The notes: a model not told the origin generated them from the letters alone. DNA of 12,496 bases from an uncultured Lachnospiraceae bacterium (GCA_945834545.1 CAMAHO010000049.1:1-12496), one strand, 5' to 3'. Counted from the stretch's first letter, positions 1 to 7,282 are shown. Numbers and translations are program-made.

Positions 1-1
1 T

Positions 2-559
2 CTAACACTCGCTCTCCTTACCGCTATTGTAATTACATCATATCTAGGATATGTTAAATTTCAGCAGGAACTCGCCCTCGTTCCTTTCGTTGGCGGTTAT
101 TTAATCAGAATGGCGGAATATATCACGCCCTTTTTGCTTGGGGCAATCATAGGCACTTATTTTAGCAATCAAATATACGTTACTTGGAAAAACGGTGTTA
201 TTGGAATACTATGTAGTGGGGCAATCATCTTTTTATTGTTTTACCCCATACCGCCCGCAATGAGATGGTTTTTATGGGTTATTCTACCGATAACACTATG
301 GAAGTCAATACCCGAAAAAATCTTCAACATTTCGACATTCACACAATACCTTACCGCCCCCTCCTTTATTATCAACATGACACATTGTTATTTACTTGGT
401 TTATACAAACCCCTTTTAGCACAAACAAAAGCCTTTACAGAAAAACGCCTTACCGCCCTAACCGTTTTGTGTGCTATTATTACCGCCTACGCATTGTATT
501 ACCTACTAAAAAAAGTTTTACCCAAAACCCTAAATGCACTTACGGGAAGCCGAATTTAA
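2..559 (+). CDS. Acyltransferase family 3-like membrane protein, 3' part
   Basis: The reading frame is open from the left edge to the TAA at 557-559, giving 185 residues. The true start lies outside the window; the internal ATG at 110 falls within the continuous frame and is probably not the start. Several hydrophobic segments are visible, including LLTAIVITSYLGYV, ITPFLLGAIIGTYF, GILCSGAIIFLLFYP and LTVLCAIITAYALYYLL. The segment APSFIINMTHCYLLGLYKPL and the ending YYLLKKVLPKTLNALTGSR resemble the last membrane helices and the LLTGGR-like tail of acyltransferase family 3 proteins, which O-acylate cell-surface sugars or lipids. The catalytic N-terminal half is not present, so activity cannot be judged. 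Codon use (many TTA, ACC, GCC, CAA) is more AT-rich than in the sugar locus, which suggests a separate origin. Other polytopic membrane proteins remain possible. Confidence 0.6.
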   Translation, partial: LTLALLTAIVITSYLGYVKFQQELALVPFVGGYLIRMAEYITPFLLGAIIGTYFSNQIYVTWKNGVIGILCSGAIIFLLFYPIPPAMRWFLWVILPITLWKSIPEKIFNISTFTQYLTAPSFIINMTHCYLLGLYKPLLAQTKAFTEKRLTALTVLCAIITAYALYYLLKKVLPKTLNALTGSRI

Positions 560-577
560 CTTCGCTTCCCGAACTTT
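543..577 (+). terminator. Candidate terminator after the acyltransferase
   Basis: CGGGAAGC (543-550) pairs with GCTTCCCG (564-571) in a perfect 8-bp stem, extendable by GAA/TTC across a one-base bulge. The stem contains the stop codon and is followed by AACTTTT. The T-run is short. A second weaker stem (AAGGCT 594-599 with AGCC(C)TT 605-611) is followed by seven Ts at 617-623 and could act as a back-up. Confidence 0.45.
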
Positions 578-1026
578 TATCAAGGTCAAACACAAGGCTT
601 GCGTAGCCCTTATCTCTTTTTTTAGTCGGCAAATACCCTTGTAAGCCTTTCCTACTTAACTTACACACTCAAGTTTTAACTCTCCATGCGTAATTAGCAT
701 GAATTATTCACGGAACAGTATCTAAACTGATAACTGTGCCATGAATCTAAAAATTGATCCATGCAACCATAACACCACTCAATGAATCTGTCAAAAGGGT
801 ATAATATCCCTGTGGCAGAGTTCAGAGCAGTTATTAAGCTGTCAAGATTCGTTAATCATTGCTATTCCAGCTGTACATTCAGCTTACCGATACTTGAAAG
901 TGTCTCATAGAATACATTCTTATAAGGGCATCTGCTACACAGTTTGAATAAATATATCTTGATGAACAAACTACTTTTGCAGCAATCTTAGCACTTTTAA
1001 TTGTATAAATATGCTGAATAAAAAGC
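560..1026. other. AT-rich spacer without a supportable gene
   Basis: This stretch between the acyltransferase and the tRNA promoter has no open frame with a good ribosome binding site and recognisable product. It holds the weak back-up terminator near 594-623 and a long imperfect hairpin at 706-746. The minus strand carries two short protein-like frames, about 1061-879 and about 834-680, in different registers and separated by stop codons. They could be the debris of an old gene, but I recognise neither. Confidence 0.4.
706..746. repeat. Imperfect inverted repeat (hairpin)
   Basis: Pairs are ATTCA/TGAAT, GG/CC, ACAGT/ACTGT and ATC/GAT around the loop TAAACT, interrupted by two mismatches and one bulged A. 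About 15 base pairs fit within 41 bp. No T-run follows, so it is not an obvious terminator. It could be a protein-binding palindrome or a remnant of a mobile element end. Confidence 0.4.
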
Positions 1027-1055
1027 TTGCATTTTGGAAATGATTCGTGTATAAT
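1027..1055 (+). promoter_or_regulatory. Promoter of tRNA-Gln
   Basis: TTGCAT (1027-1032) and a perfect TATAAT (1050-1055) are separated by 17 bp. Transcription would start near 1062, about 11 bases before the tRNA. This is a strong housekeeping (SigA-type) promoter. Confidence 0.75.
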
Positions 1056-1072
1056 CGGCAAGGTAGTGATAA

Positions 1073-1144
1073 AGGGCTATCGCCAAACGGTAAGGCAACG
1101 GACTCTGACTCCGTCATTTCAAGGTTCGAATCCTTGTAGCCCTG
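1073..1144 (+). tRNA. tRNA-Gln (anticodon CTG)
   Basis: The 72-nt sequence folds into a full cloverleaf. The acceptor stem AGGGCTA pairs with TAGCCCT and the discriminator base is G. The D stem is GCC/GGC. The anticodon stem ACGGA/TCCGT encloses the loop CTCTGAC, which gives anticodon CTG and reads CAG codons. The T arm is CAAGG-TTCGAAT-CCTTG. CCA is not encoded. The length and the short three-pair D stem match bacterial tRNA-Gln. It stands alone between its own promoter and terminator. Confidence 0.95.
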
Positions 1145-1146
1145 TT

Positions 1147-1175
1147 AGGAAATCGGTAATACGGTTTCCTTTTTT
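1147..1175 (+). terminator. Intrinsic terminator of tRNA-Gln
   Basis: AGGAAATCG (1147-1155) pairs with CGGTTTCCT (1162-1170), nine pairs including one T-G wobble, around the loop GTAATA. A run of five Ts follows at 1171-1175. The last bases of the convergent XRE gene overlap this T-run. Confidence 0.85.
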
Positions 1176-1401
1176 ATTTCCTATCTTTGGGATAACGCTT
1201 TTTTGTGTTGGTGCAGTTTAAAAGATAATCTACACTACAGTTGTAATAGCTTGCCAACCTGATTAGCAACTCTGCTGGAATGGCTCTTTTTCCGGATTCG
1301 TAGTAACTGTAGGCTACTTGAGAGCAATGCAAATACTTTGCAATCTGTTCCTGGGTCATATCTCTGTCTTGCCGCATCTCTTTTAATCGTTCAAGAACCA
1401 T
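1174..1401 (-). CDS. Small XRE/Cro-type DNA-binding regulator
   Basis: This 75-residue protein is a single helix-turn-helix domain of the XRE (lambda Cro/CI) family. The core runs from about residue 3 to 62: MTQEQIAKYLHCSQVAYSYY supplies the two DNA-contacting helices, and ELLIRLASYYNCSVDYLL is the typical end of the fold. There is no additional effector or peptidase domain, so it probably binds DNA as a dimer and is controlled by abundance or by a partner. The start is supported by a very strong purine-rich Shine-Dalgarno sequence (GGAGGGAGG) six bases upstream of the ATG. The gene converges on tRNA-Gln and ends inside its terminator. Such proteins are common near mobile DNA but also occur as ordinary chromosomal regulators. 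Its target is unknown. Confidence 0.85.
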   Translation of the reverse strand: MVLERLKEMRQDRDMTQEQIAKYLHCSQVAYSYYESGKRAIPAELLIRLASYYNCSVDYLLNCTNTKKRYPKDRK

Positions 1402-1601
1402 ACAATTACCTCCCTCCTGTACAGATTTTCTATATTATGAGACAGATACTGGCAGAATCTTCCATTTTAAAACATATTGTTATAAAAGGAGCCTGAGTGA
1501 ACTAGTATGCTCAAATACAATGAGGTTGGGGTATTATCAGCTAGCTCAGCTGTGTAAAGACCTTTTGTCCTTGGTATCCTATAAGGGTGTGGATAAAGAG
1601 T

Positions 1602-1630
1602 TTGTCTTTTATGAGCGAATGCGATATGAT
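1602..1630 (+). promoter_or_regulatory. Candidate promoter of the sensor kinase operon
   Basis: TTGTCT (1602-1607) and TATGAT (1625-1630) have an ideal 17-bp spacing. This would give a 5' leader of about 120 bases before the kinase ATG. The rest of the 1402-1757 spacer shows short hairpins (CAGCT/AGCTG near 1540, TATCC/GGATA near 1577) and no coding frame I would defend. Confidence 0.45.
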
Positions 1631-1757
1631 TAAGGATGAGAGAACAACGGAATGATGACTTGTAATAAGGGTCGTGATTTGATGCTGTAAGAGGCAAGGG
1701 CTGCCGTACTGCTTCAGGTGAAGAGGACTTAGGCTGTTTTGCCGAAAGGGGGGTGCA

Positions 1758-3257
1758 ATGGAAAAGAAGAAAAGGGAAGCTACACCAATTCGTTTTTCAG
1801 TACGAAACAAGATTCTATGTCTTCTGGGCTGTTGCAGCCTGCCTTTTTTGGGAATGACAATCTATCTGTTAGTTTCACTCACTTCCTACAACAATACATA
1901 CAAGGAAATTGTCAGCAATCTGACCATAGCGAACAATTATAACCTGAATTTCAAGGAGGAGATGGACGAGAGTCTGTATAAGCTGGTGGTGGGTTATGTC
2001 AGCTTTGATACCATTGGGGAAGACGCCTCCTTAAAGGATCCTTATGTGATGATTAAGGAGCTGCGAACGGAGTTTACCAAGCTGTTGAGGGTCACCACGC
2101 AGCAGGAAAGCAAGATGTGGCTGAAGAGTCTTTTGCGGAATATCAATACTCTGGAAGACCGGATTGATGATATCAAAGACAGCACAGGAAATGACAACAG
2201 CTATAATACTAACATTCAGGAACTGGATAACAACATTTATATCCTGACAGAACTGATTCAGGACGATATTCAGTATTACATCTATTATCAGACAAAAAAT
2301 ATGGAACATGTCACAGAAGCTCTCAACCAAAAGGTGCGAGAATTTATAATCCTGTGCAGCTGCTTTGTGGGTGCCCTTTTGATTGTTGGCGTCATCGTTG
2401 CTTTCTTCATTGTCTCTGGGATTGTTAAGCCTATCGGAAAACTCTATAAGGCTACGGAGAAAATTGCGGAGGGTGATTTCTCCGTAAGGGCGAGAGTGAA
2501 AAATGGCGATGAGATGGGGGTCTTAGCCGAGGGTTTTAATGCCATGGCGGAAAATATGCAGGACCTTATCGACAAGATTAAGGAAGATGAGGCAAAGATC
2601 AGAAGGACGGACTTGCGTCTTCTGCAGGAGCAGATTAATCCACATTTTTTATACAACACCTTGGATACTATCGTCTGGCTCATTGAAGGCAACGAGTCTG
2701 ACCAGGCTGTCAACATGGTAGTGACTCTTTCCAACTTTTTCCGATTGGTTTTGAGCAAGGGAAAAGAGTTCATTTCCATTCGGGATGAGGAGCAGCATAT
2801 CGCAAGCTATCTCAAGATTCAGGAGATGCGTTACCACGACATTATGGAATATGACATTCAGATAGATAAGGTGCTTTATGACTATCAGATTATCAAGCTC
2901 ACCCTTCAGCCCTTGGTGGAAAATGCCCTGTACCACGGCTTGAAGTATAAGAGAGCGAAGGGATACATACATATCAACGGGGAGAAGGACGGCAATCTGA
3001 TTCGTCTGACCGTGAGGGATAACGGCGTGGGTATGGAGCAGGAGGAGCTTGCGATTTTGCAAAAGGAAATCGAAAAGCCCTGTGAGGAGACGGAGAAGGG
3101 CTTTGGACTGGCCAATGTAAACGAGCGCATCCATATGTATTTTGGAGCAGAGTACGGACTCAAGATACAATCTTCCAAGGGAAAGGGTACCATTGTGGAG
3201 GTACGAATTCCTGCCATCCCGGTGGAACAGCAGAGAGAGGGCAGCTCCGAAGAATAA
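1758..3257 (+). CDS. YesM/LytS-type sensor histidine kinase
   Basis: This 499-residue membrane kinase should autophosphorylate and pass phosphate to the AraC-type regulator downstream. A first membrane helix (about 20-42) and a second (about 196-220) enclose an extracellular domain of about 150 residues. A HAMP linker follows (about 221-273). The His_kinase domain contains EQINPHFLYNTLD with the phospho-acceptor His296. The ATPase domain has the N box LQPLVENALYHG (Asn389), the G1 box DNGVGM (421-426) and the G2 box GFGLANVNERI. All key residues appear intact. The start is set by the purine-rich stretch AAAGGGGGG just upstream of the ATG. The gene is the first of a kinase, binding protein and regulator series with gaps of 154 and 119 bp. 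The extracellular domain shows no recognised small-molecule fold, consistent with sensing through a partner lipoprotein (inference). Confidence 0.92.
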   Translation: MEKKKREATPIRFSVRNKILCLLGCCSLPFLGMTIYLLVSLTSYNNTYKEIVSNLTIANNYNLNFKEEMDESLYKLVVGYVSFDTIGEDASLKDPYVMIKELRTEFTKLLRVTTQQESKMWLKSLLRNINTLEDRIDDIKDSTGNDNSYNTNIQELDNNIYILTELIQDDIQYYIYYQTKNMEHVTEALNQKVREFIILCSCFVGALLIVGVIVAFFIVSGIVKPIGKLYKATEKIAEGDFSVRARVKNGDEMGVLAEGFNAMAENMQDLIDKIKEDEAKIRRTDLRLLQEQINPHFLYNTLDTIVWLIEGNESDQAVNMVVTLSNFFRLVLSKGKEFISIRDEEQHIASYLKIQEMRYHDIMEYDIQIDKVLYDYQIIKLTLQPLVENALYHGLKYKRAKGYIHINGEKDGNLIRLTVRDNGVGMEQEELAILQKEIEKPCEETEKGFGLANVNERIHMYFGAEYGLKIQSSKGKGTIVEVRIPAIPVEQQREGSSEE

Positions 3258-3411
3258 AGGGATAGATTCGTAAGGTTCGCAGCAGATAAACCAAAAGGCA
3301 TAGATCGGCAGGGACTGCCACAGAAGTGCAAGGAAACTTACATTCGTAAGAAAAAGCAAAACCGGATAACACTGTAATTTTAAAGACATAAAATCAGGAG
3401 AAAACCATAAC

Positions 3412-4407
3412 ATGAAACGAATTGTGTTTGGAATCATCTGTGGTATGCTGCTGTTATGCGCATGCGCAGGATATTTTGACATGGAACCGGAGCAGCATGA
3501 AAATAAGACAGAGGATTTGGTGGTTGTGGGGGTTTCCCAGGTAGGCAGTGAGTCCGTGTGGCGGACGGCTAACACCATGTCTTTGCAGCAGGCGTTGTCA
3601 GATGAGAATGGGTATTTTCTTCTGTTTGATAATGCAAGACAGAAACAGGAAAATCAGATCAAGGCAATCCGCAGCTTTATTTCCCAGCAGGTGGACTATA
3701 TCGTGTTTTCCCCTATTACAGAGGATGGATGGGAGACGGTGCTCACGGAGGCCAAGGACGCTGGGATACCAGTGATTCTGATGGACAGGCAGGCAAATGT
3801 GGACCCGGATTTGTACACAGCCTGGGTGGGCTCTGACTTTGAAGCCGAGGGGGAGAAGGCAGGTCTGTGGCTGGAGAATTACCTGAGGAAAAAGGACCGT
3901 GAACGGGAGGAAATCCGGATTGTGGTGCTCCAGGGAACCGAAGGGGCAACCTCTGTCATTGGGCGGACAAACGGCTTCCAGAAGGTGGCTCAGAAGCATT
4001 CCAACTGGCAGATTCTGGAGCAGGTAAACGGGGAGTACACCACCGCCAAGGGAAAGGAGGTTATGCAAAAGCTGCTTGAGACCTATGATGATATCGATGT
4101 AGTTGTCTCGCAGAATGATGATATGACCTTTGGGGCCTTGGAGGCAATTCATATGGAAGGATATTCTACCGGTGAAGAGGGGGACATGATTATCATTTCC
4201 TTTGATGCTGTAAAGGATGCTCTGAAGATGGTAGAGCAGGGACTCATAGAGGTAGATATCGAATGTAACCCTCTGCAGGGAGAGTATGTCAGTGAGATCA
4301 TACAAGCCCTGGAAGCCGGAGAAACAGTGGATAAGAAGTGCTTTATCGAGGAAAATGTTTTTACAAAGGAAAATGTAGGGGAGTATATTGATAATAGGAC
4401 TTATTAA
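3412..4407 (+). CDS. YtfQ-like sugar-binding lipoprotein, probable kinase co-sensor
   Basis: This 331-residue protein is a type I periplasmic-binding protein of the ribose/galactofuranose group. The N-terminus has a short signal peptide with a lipobox around LLLCAC, so Cys18 is the probable lipidated residue. Signature segments match E. coli YtfQ closely: VGVSQVGSESVWRTANT, QKQENQIKAIRSF, GWETVLTEAKDAGIPVI followed by L-M-D-R, and later VVSQNDDMTFGALEAI. The start has AGGAG 11 bases upstream. It lies between a histidine kinase and its response regulator, with no permease or ATPase beside it, and the importer downstream has its own binding protein. That arrangement resembles XylFII-LytS-YesN, where a binding protein delivers the sugar signal to the kinase. 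A sensory role is therefore inferred, but a second transport receptor for the same importer cannot be excluded. Its codon use is ordinary, unlike that of the transport paralogue. Confidence 0.88.
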   Translation: MKRIVFGIICGMLLLCACAGYFDMEPEQHENKTEDLVVVGVSQVGSESVWRTANTMSLQQALSDENGYFLLFDNARQKQENQIKAIRSFISQQVDYIVFSPITEDGWETVLTEAKDAGIPVILMDRQANVDPDLYTAWVGSDFEAEGEKAGLWLENYLRKKDREREEIRIVVLQGTEGATSVIGRTNGFQKVAQKHSNWQILEQVNGEYTTAKGKEVMQKLLETYDDIDVVVSQNDDMTFGALEAIHMEGYSTGEEGDMIIISFDAVKDALKMVEQGLIEVDIECNPLQGEYVSEIIQALEAGETVDKKCFIEENVFTKENVGEYIDNRTY

Positions 4408-4437
4408 GTAAGCTAGGTAGGATTGTGAGAATAGGTT

Positions 4438-4459
4438 GCGAGGAACCATTCGCGAGGAA
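4438..4459 (+). repeat. Direct repeat GCGAGGAA upstream of the response regulator gene
   Basis: GCGAGGAA occurs at 4438-4445 and again at 4452-4459, a 14-bp period, in the 119-bp gap before the response regulator gene. Direct repeats suit AraC-type proteins, so this could be an autoregulatory site, but the period is short for that family and chance is possible. Confidence 0.25.
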
Positions 4460-4526
4460 TTATCCATAGTTGGCATACATAGAGATATTTGATTCACCTG
4501 GCAGATAGTATAGAAAGGCGGTAGGG

Positions 4527-6143
4527 ATGTTAAAGGTTTTTCTGGTAGAAGATGAGACCGTTATCCGAGAGGGATTGCGGGATAATATTGAGTGGGAAGA
4601 GTTTGGCTACAAATTTGTGGGGGAGGCCGCTGATGGAGAGATGGCACTTCCGCTGATTCGCAAAACCAAACCGGACGTGCTGATAACGGATATCAAGATG
4701 CCCTTTATGGATGGGTTGTCCCTAAGCAAAATTGTCAGCTCGGAGCTTCCTGATACAAAGATTATTATCATCAGTGGTTATGATGATTTTGAATACGCCA
4801 GACAAGCCATAGAGCTTGGAGTAGAGCAGTATCTGTTAAAGCCCATTACACGCATGAATCTCAAGAAGGTTTTGGCAGATTTGCGGGAGAAGATTGAGCA
4901 GAGCAATAGCGCTAAGGATTATCAATTACAGTATAGCAAGGAAATGCACGAGTATGAGCAATTTGAAAGACGGCGCTTTTTTGAAGACCTTCTTTCCGGA
5001 AAGATGCAGGTGAAGGATATCTATGAGGAGGCCAATAAGCTGTCCCTGGAGCTGACGGCAGCCAGCTTCAATCTACTTTTCTTCTATATAAAAGAGGAGC
5101 GCAAGCTAGACCTTGAGGACGCAGAGGAGCTTGGCATCAGGCAGGAGGAAATCCTCTATTATTTCTTACGACACCCCCAATATATCCTGTTTCGACAGAA
5201 TACCAATACCTTCGGGATTTTGGTGAAGGGTGATCAGGAGGTGGTGGAGCAATACACCCAAAAGGCCATATCCAAAATAGCAGAAGCCTGTGTCCTGATA
5301 GAGAAACAGATACAGTGGTATGTGGCGGTGGGAGAACCGGTGGAGAGATTAAGCTTGCTGGCAGACAGCGCACAGAATGTAAATCATTATTTGGCTTATC
5401 GATTCTTTCTACCGCAGATTCATGTTCTCACCAAGGAGGTTGTGGACCAGTATTCCAATGCCCAGGATGGGAAGACCATAGATGCAGTGGATTACAAGCA
5501 GTTAAACCCGGAGATTATCAAGGAATTTCTGTATCGTGGAAATGAGAATGAGGTGGCTGATTTTGTGGAATCCTATTTATTGGGAATTGCAGAAGCTCTG
5601 GAGTCCAGGATGTTTCGGGACTATATCATATTGAATATTCGGTTCTCGGTGGAGGGCTTTTTGGAGGAGACGGGAATTCCCAGACAGGACTATCAGGAGA
5701 AACTAGAGCAATTTCATCCGGATGTGAATATGACCTCCAAGGAGGTGGGCTCCTATTTCCAGGGCCTGTTGTCCATGGCAATGGAATTTAACAAGCGCAA
5801 AAATGAGGACCAGGGCAGGAGCGTTCTGAGCAAGGTAGTTGAGTACATAGACCAGCACTATGAACAGGAAAGTCTGTCCTTAAATGAGGTGGCAGAATAC
5901 GCAGAGGTAAGCGCCAGCTATTTAAGCGCTACCTTCAGCCAGGGAATGCAGGTCACCTTTGTGGAGTATGTGACACAAAAGAGAATGGAGAAGGCAAAGA
6001 AGCTTCTTCGGACTTCTACCTTGTCTACGGGTGAAGTCTCTGCCCAGGTGGGATTTAAGGATCCTCATTATTTCAGCTTCGTCTTTAAGAAAACCCAGGG
6101 CATGAGCCCACGTGAATATCGTTCCGGCAAGGCTAAGGCGTAG
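4527..6143 (+). CDS. YesN-type response regulator (receiver plus AraC DNA-binding domain)
   Basis: This 538-residue regulator is the probable partner of the upstream kinase. The receiver domain (1-120) has the acidic pair Glu8/Asp9, the phosphorylation site Asp55 in VLITDIKMPFMDG, Ser83 in IIISGYDDFEYA and Lys105 in LLKPI, so it should be phosphorylatable. A central region of about 300 residues without a recognised fold follows, as is usual for the long YesN subgroup. The C-terminus (about 431-536) carries the AraC-type double helix-turn-helix, with LNEVAEYAEVSASYLSATF as the first unit and VSAQVGFKDPHYFSFVFKK as the second, ending in the family motif GMSPREYR. It is expected to activate transcription from direct-repeat sites, most plausibly upstream of the importer operon. 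The ATG follows the purine-rich stretch AAAGGCGGTAGGG. The gene ends 8 bp from the convergent repressor gene. Confidence 0.92.
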   Translation: MLKVFLVEDETVIREGLRDNIEWEEFGYKFVGEAADGEMALPLIRKTKPDVLITDIKMPFMDGLSLSKIVSSELPDTKIIIISGYDDFEYARQAIELGVEQYLLKPITRMNLKKVLADLREKIEQSNSAKDYQLQYSKEMHEYEQFERRRFFEDLLSGKMQVKDIYEEANKLSLELTAASFNLLFFYIKEERKLDLEDAEELGIRQEEILYYFLRHPQYILFRQNTNTFGILVKGDQEVVEQYTQKAISKIAEACVLIEKQIQWYVAVGEPVERLSLLADSAQNVNHYLAYRFFLPQIHVLTKEVVDQYSNAQDGKTIDAVDYKQLNPEIIKEFLYRGNENEVADFVESYLLGIAEALESRMFRDYIILNIRFSVEGFLEETGIPRQDYQEKLEQFHPDVNMTSKEVGSYFQGLLSMAMEFNKRKNEDQGRSVLSKVVEYIDQHYEQESLSLNEVAEYAEVSASYLSATFSQGMQVTFVEYVTQKRMEKAKKLLRTSTLSTGEVSAQVGFKDPHYFSFVFKKTQGMSPREYRSGKAKA

Positions 6144-6151
6144 CGCATATC

Positions 6152-7228
6152 TTAAGCATCCGGCATGGTGCTTTCCTGAATGAGCAGCTTCCAGGGAACC
6201 CTGTAGCTTGGAACCTTTAAACCTATGATTCTTTGCAGCATGGCCTGGCAGGCCAGAGAACTGATTTCCTTCTGCTTATGGTACAGTGAGGTCAGATATA
6301 GTTCATCGCTATAGCTTAAGTAGGAATTGTCGAAGGAGGTAATTGCAATTTCCTCCGGTATCTGATAGCCCTGCCGATGCAGAAACTTTGCCAGATGATG
6401 AGCCAGCAAATCGTTGTAGCATACGACGGCAGTACAACCTTTAATATGCTCCATCAAATAGTCGTCAAAGGACTGGCTGGAGGAGGGGAAGAGAAGGTGG
6501 GCGGCATCCTCTGTGCGATACCAGCATATTTGCTCGGAAGGAAGGGGAAGACCTACATCCCGAAGACCTTCCATAAACCCCTGGTACCGCTCTAAGCCCT
6601 GCAGGTCGTCAGCCTGAAAGATGCCGGCAATGGCGGTGTGCCCCAGGCTGGTCAAATGCCGGATTAACAAGCCGGAGCCTTGCACGTTGTCATCCATTAC
6701 ATAGGTGGTATCCATAGAAGTATATCGGTTAAACAAGAATACAAGAGGGCAGCCCTTTTCCTCCAGAGCCTCCAGCAAATCCAGGTTAGGGCTTGGAAGA
6801 GCACTCTTACAGCCTTCCAGAAGCAGGCCTCCCGGAGGATTTTTTAGTAATTCCGAAAGCAGTTCCCTCTCTATTGCCGGATTGTTGTGCGTTTCGTAGG
6901 CTTGAATAGAAAACCCCCTTGCTTCAAACTGAAGACGAAGGTCCTGAATAAGGGCGGGATAGATGTATTCCTGGAGACTTGGCAAAAAGACTGCAATCCG
7001 GTTTTTGCTTAGGGAAGAGGACAAGCCGGTCAGAAAGGTGCCGCTGCCATGGACTCTTCGCACCAGGCCTTCCTTTTCCAGTGTAGCCAAGGCCTCCCTT
7101 ATGGTTTGACGGCTGACCTTATATTGCTTCATGAGGGCAGCTTCTGTAGGGAGCTTTTCTGTGCTATAGTCATGATGTTCTATGCTTTCTTTTATCTCCA
7201 GTGCGATTTGCTTATATTTAATTGCCAT
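6152..7228 (-). CDS. GntR/LacI hybrid transcriptional regulator (AraR-like)
   Basis: This 358-residue protein joins a GntR-type winged helix (about 1-68) to a LacI-type sugar-binding domain (about 75-358). The winged helix shows LPTEAALMKQYKVSRQTIREA and the wing motif HGSGTF. The effector domain begins at NRIAVFLPSL and ends with LTSLYHKQKEISSLACQAML. This domain order and the length are those of B. subtilis AraR, a repressor released by arabinose, but the inducer here may differ. The start has AAAGGGG upstream of the ATG. The gene is convergent with the response regulator gene and divergent from the importer operon, so it probably represses the importer and perhaps itself. The region 5' of its start codon carries the small mobile element described at 7261-7413. 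I have not given the symbol araR because the ligand is not evident from sequence. Confidence 0.88.
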   Translation of the reverse strand: MAIKYKQIALEIKESIEHHDYSTEKLPTEAALMKQYKVSRQTIREALATLEKEGLVRRVHGSGTFLTGLSSSLSKNRIAVFLPSLQEYIYPALIQDLRLQFEARGFSIQAYETHNNPAIERELLSELLKNPPGGLLLEGCKSALPSPNLDLLEALEEKGCPLVFLFNRYTSMDTTYVMDDNVQGSGLLIRHLTSLGHTAIAGIFQADDLQGLERYQGFMEGLRDVGLPLPSEQICWYRTEDAAHLLFPSSSQSFDDYLMEHIKGCTAVVCYNDLLAHHLAKFLHRQGYQIPEEIAITSFDNSYLSYSDELYLTSLYHKQKEISSLACQAMLQRIIGLKVPSYRVPWKLLIQESTMPDA

Positions 7229-7252
7229 GGTTTCCCCTTTCCGGTTTCGGTA

Positions 7253-7260
7253 AAAAATAT
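7253..7260. repeat. Target-site duplication, left copy
   Basis: AAAAATAT directly abuts the left inverted end of the element at 7261. The same 8 bp directly follow the right end at 7414-7421. Confidence 0.65.
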
Positions 7261-7282
7261 GTAACTATTCTGAGTCATGCAA
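7254..7282 (-). promoter_or_regulatory. Candidate promoter of the GntR/LacI regulator, formed at the element edge
   Basis: Read on the minus strand, TTGCAT (7282-7277) and TATTTT (7259-7254) are 17 bp apart. The -35 box lies inside the inserted element, while the -10 box lies in the flanking repeat. The -10 match is only partial (four of six). Confidence 0.3.

Noticed and set aside
249..487. TACCGCC repeated four times, considered as an uptake or binding motif
   Set aside because: Three copies are simply Thr-Ala codons (ACC GCC) in the coding frame; codon bias explains them.
879..1061. A 60-residue minus-strand frame treated as an intact gene
   Set aside because: Its start overlaps the tRNA-Gln promoter, there is no ribosome binding site, and no family is recognised; it is kept only as a possible remnant.
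1507..1557. A 16-codon leader peptide in the spacer before the kinase gene
   Set aside because: AAAGGAG lies about 14 bases upstream, which is too far, and no regulated hairpin pair follows; it also precedes the better promoter at 1602-1630.
3266..3350. ATTCGTAAG repeated at 3266 and 3342, plus small hairpins (GGCAG/CTGCC at 3307-3319, CTTAC/GTAAG at 3337-3350)
   Set aside because: The hairpins have only five pairs and no T-run, and a 9-bp repeat in a 154-bp gap is weak evidence for function.
2649..4497. Long minus-strand open frames opposite the kinase and binding-protein genes
   Set aside because: They are antisense to genes with clear domain motifs, show no recognisable family of their own and lack convincing ribosome binding sites.
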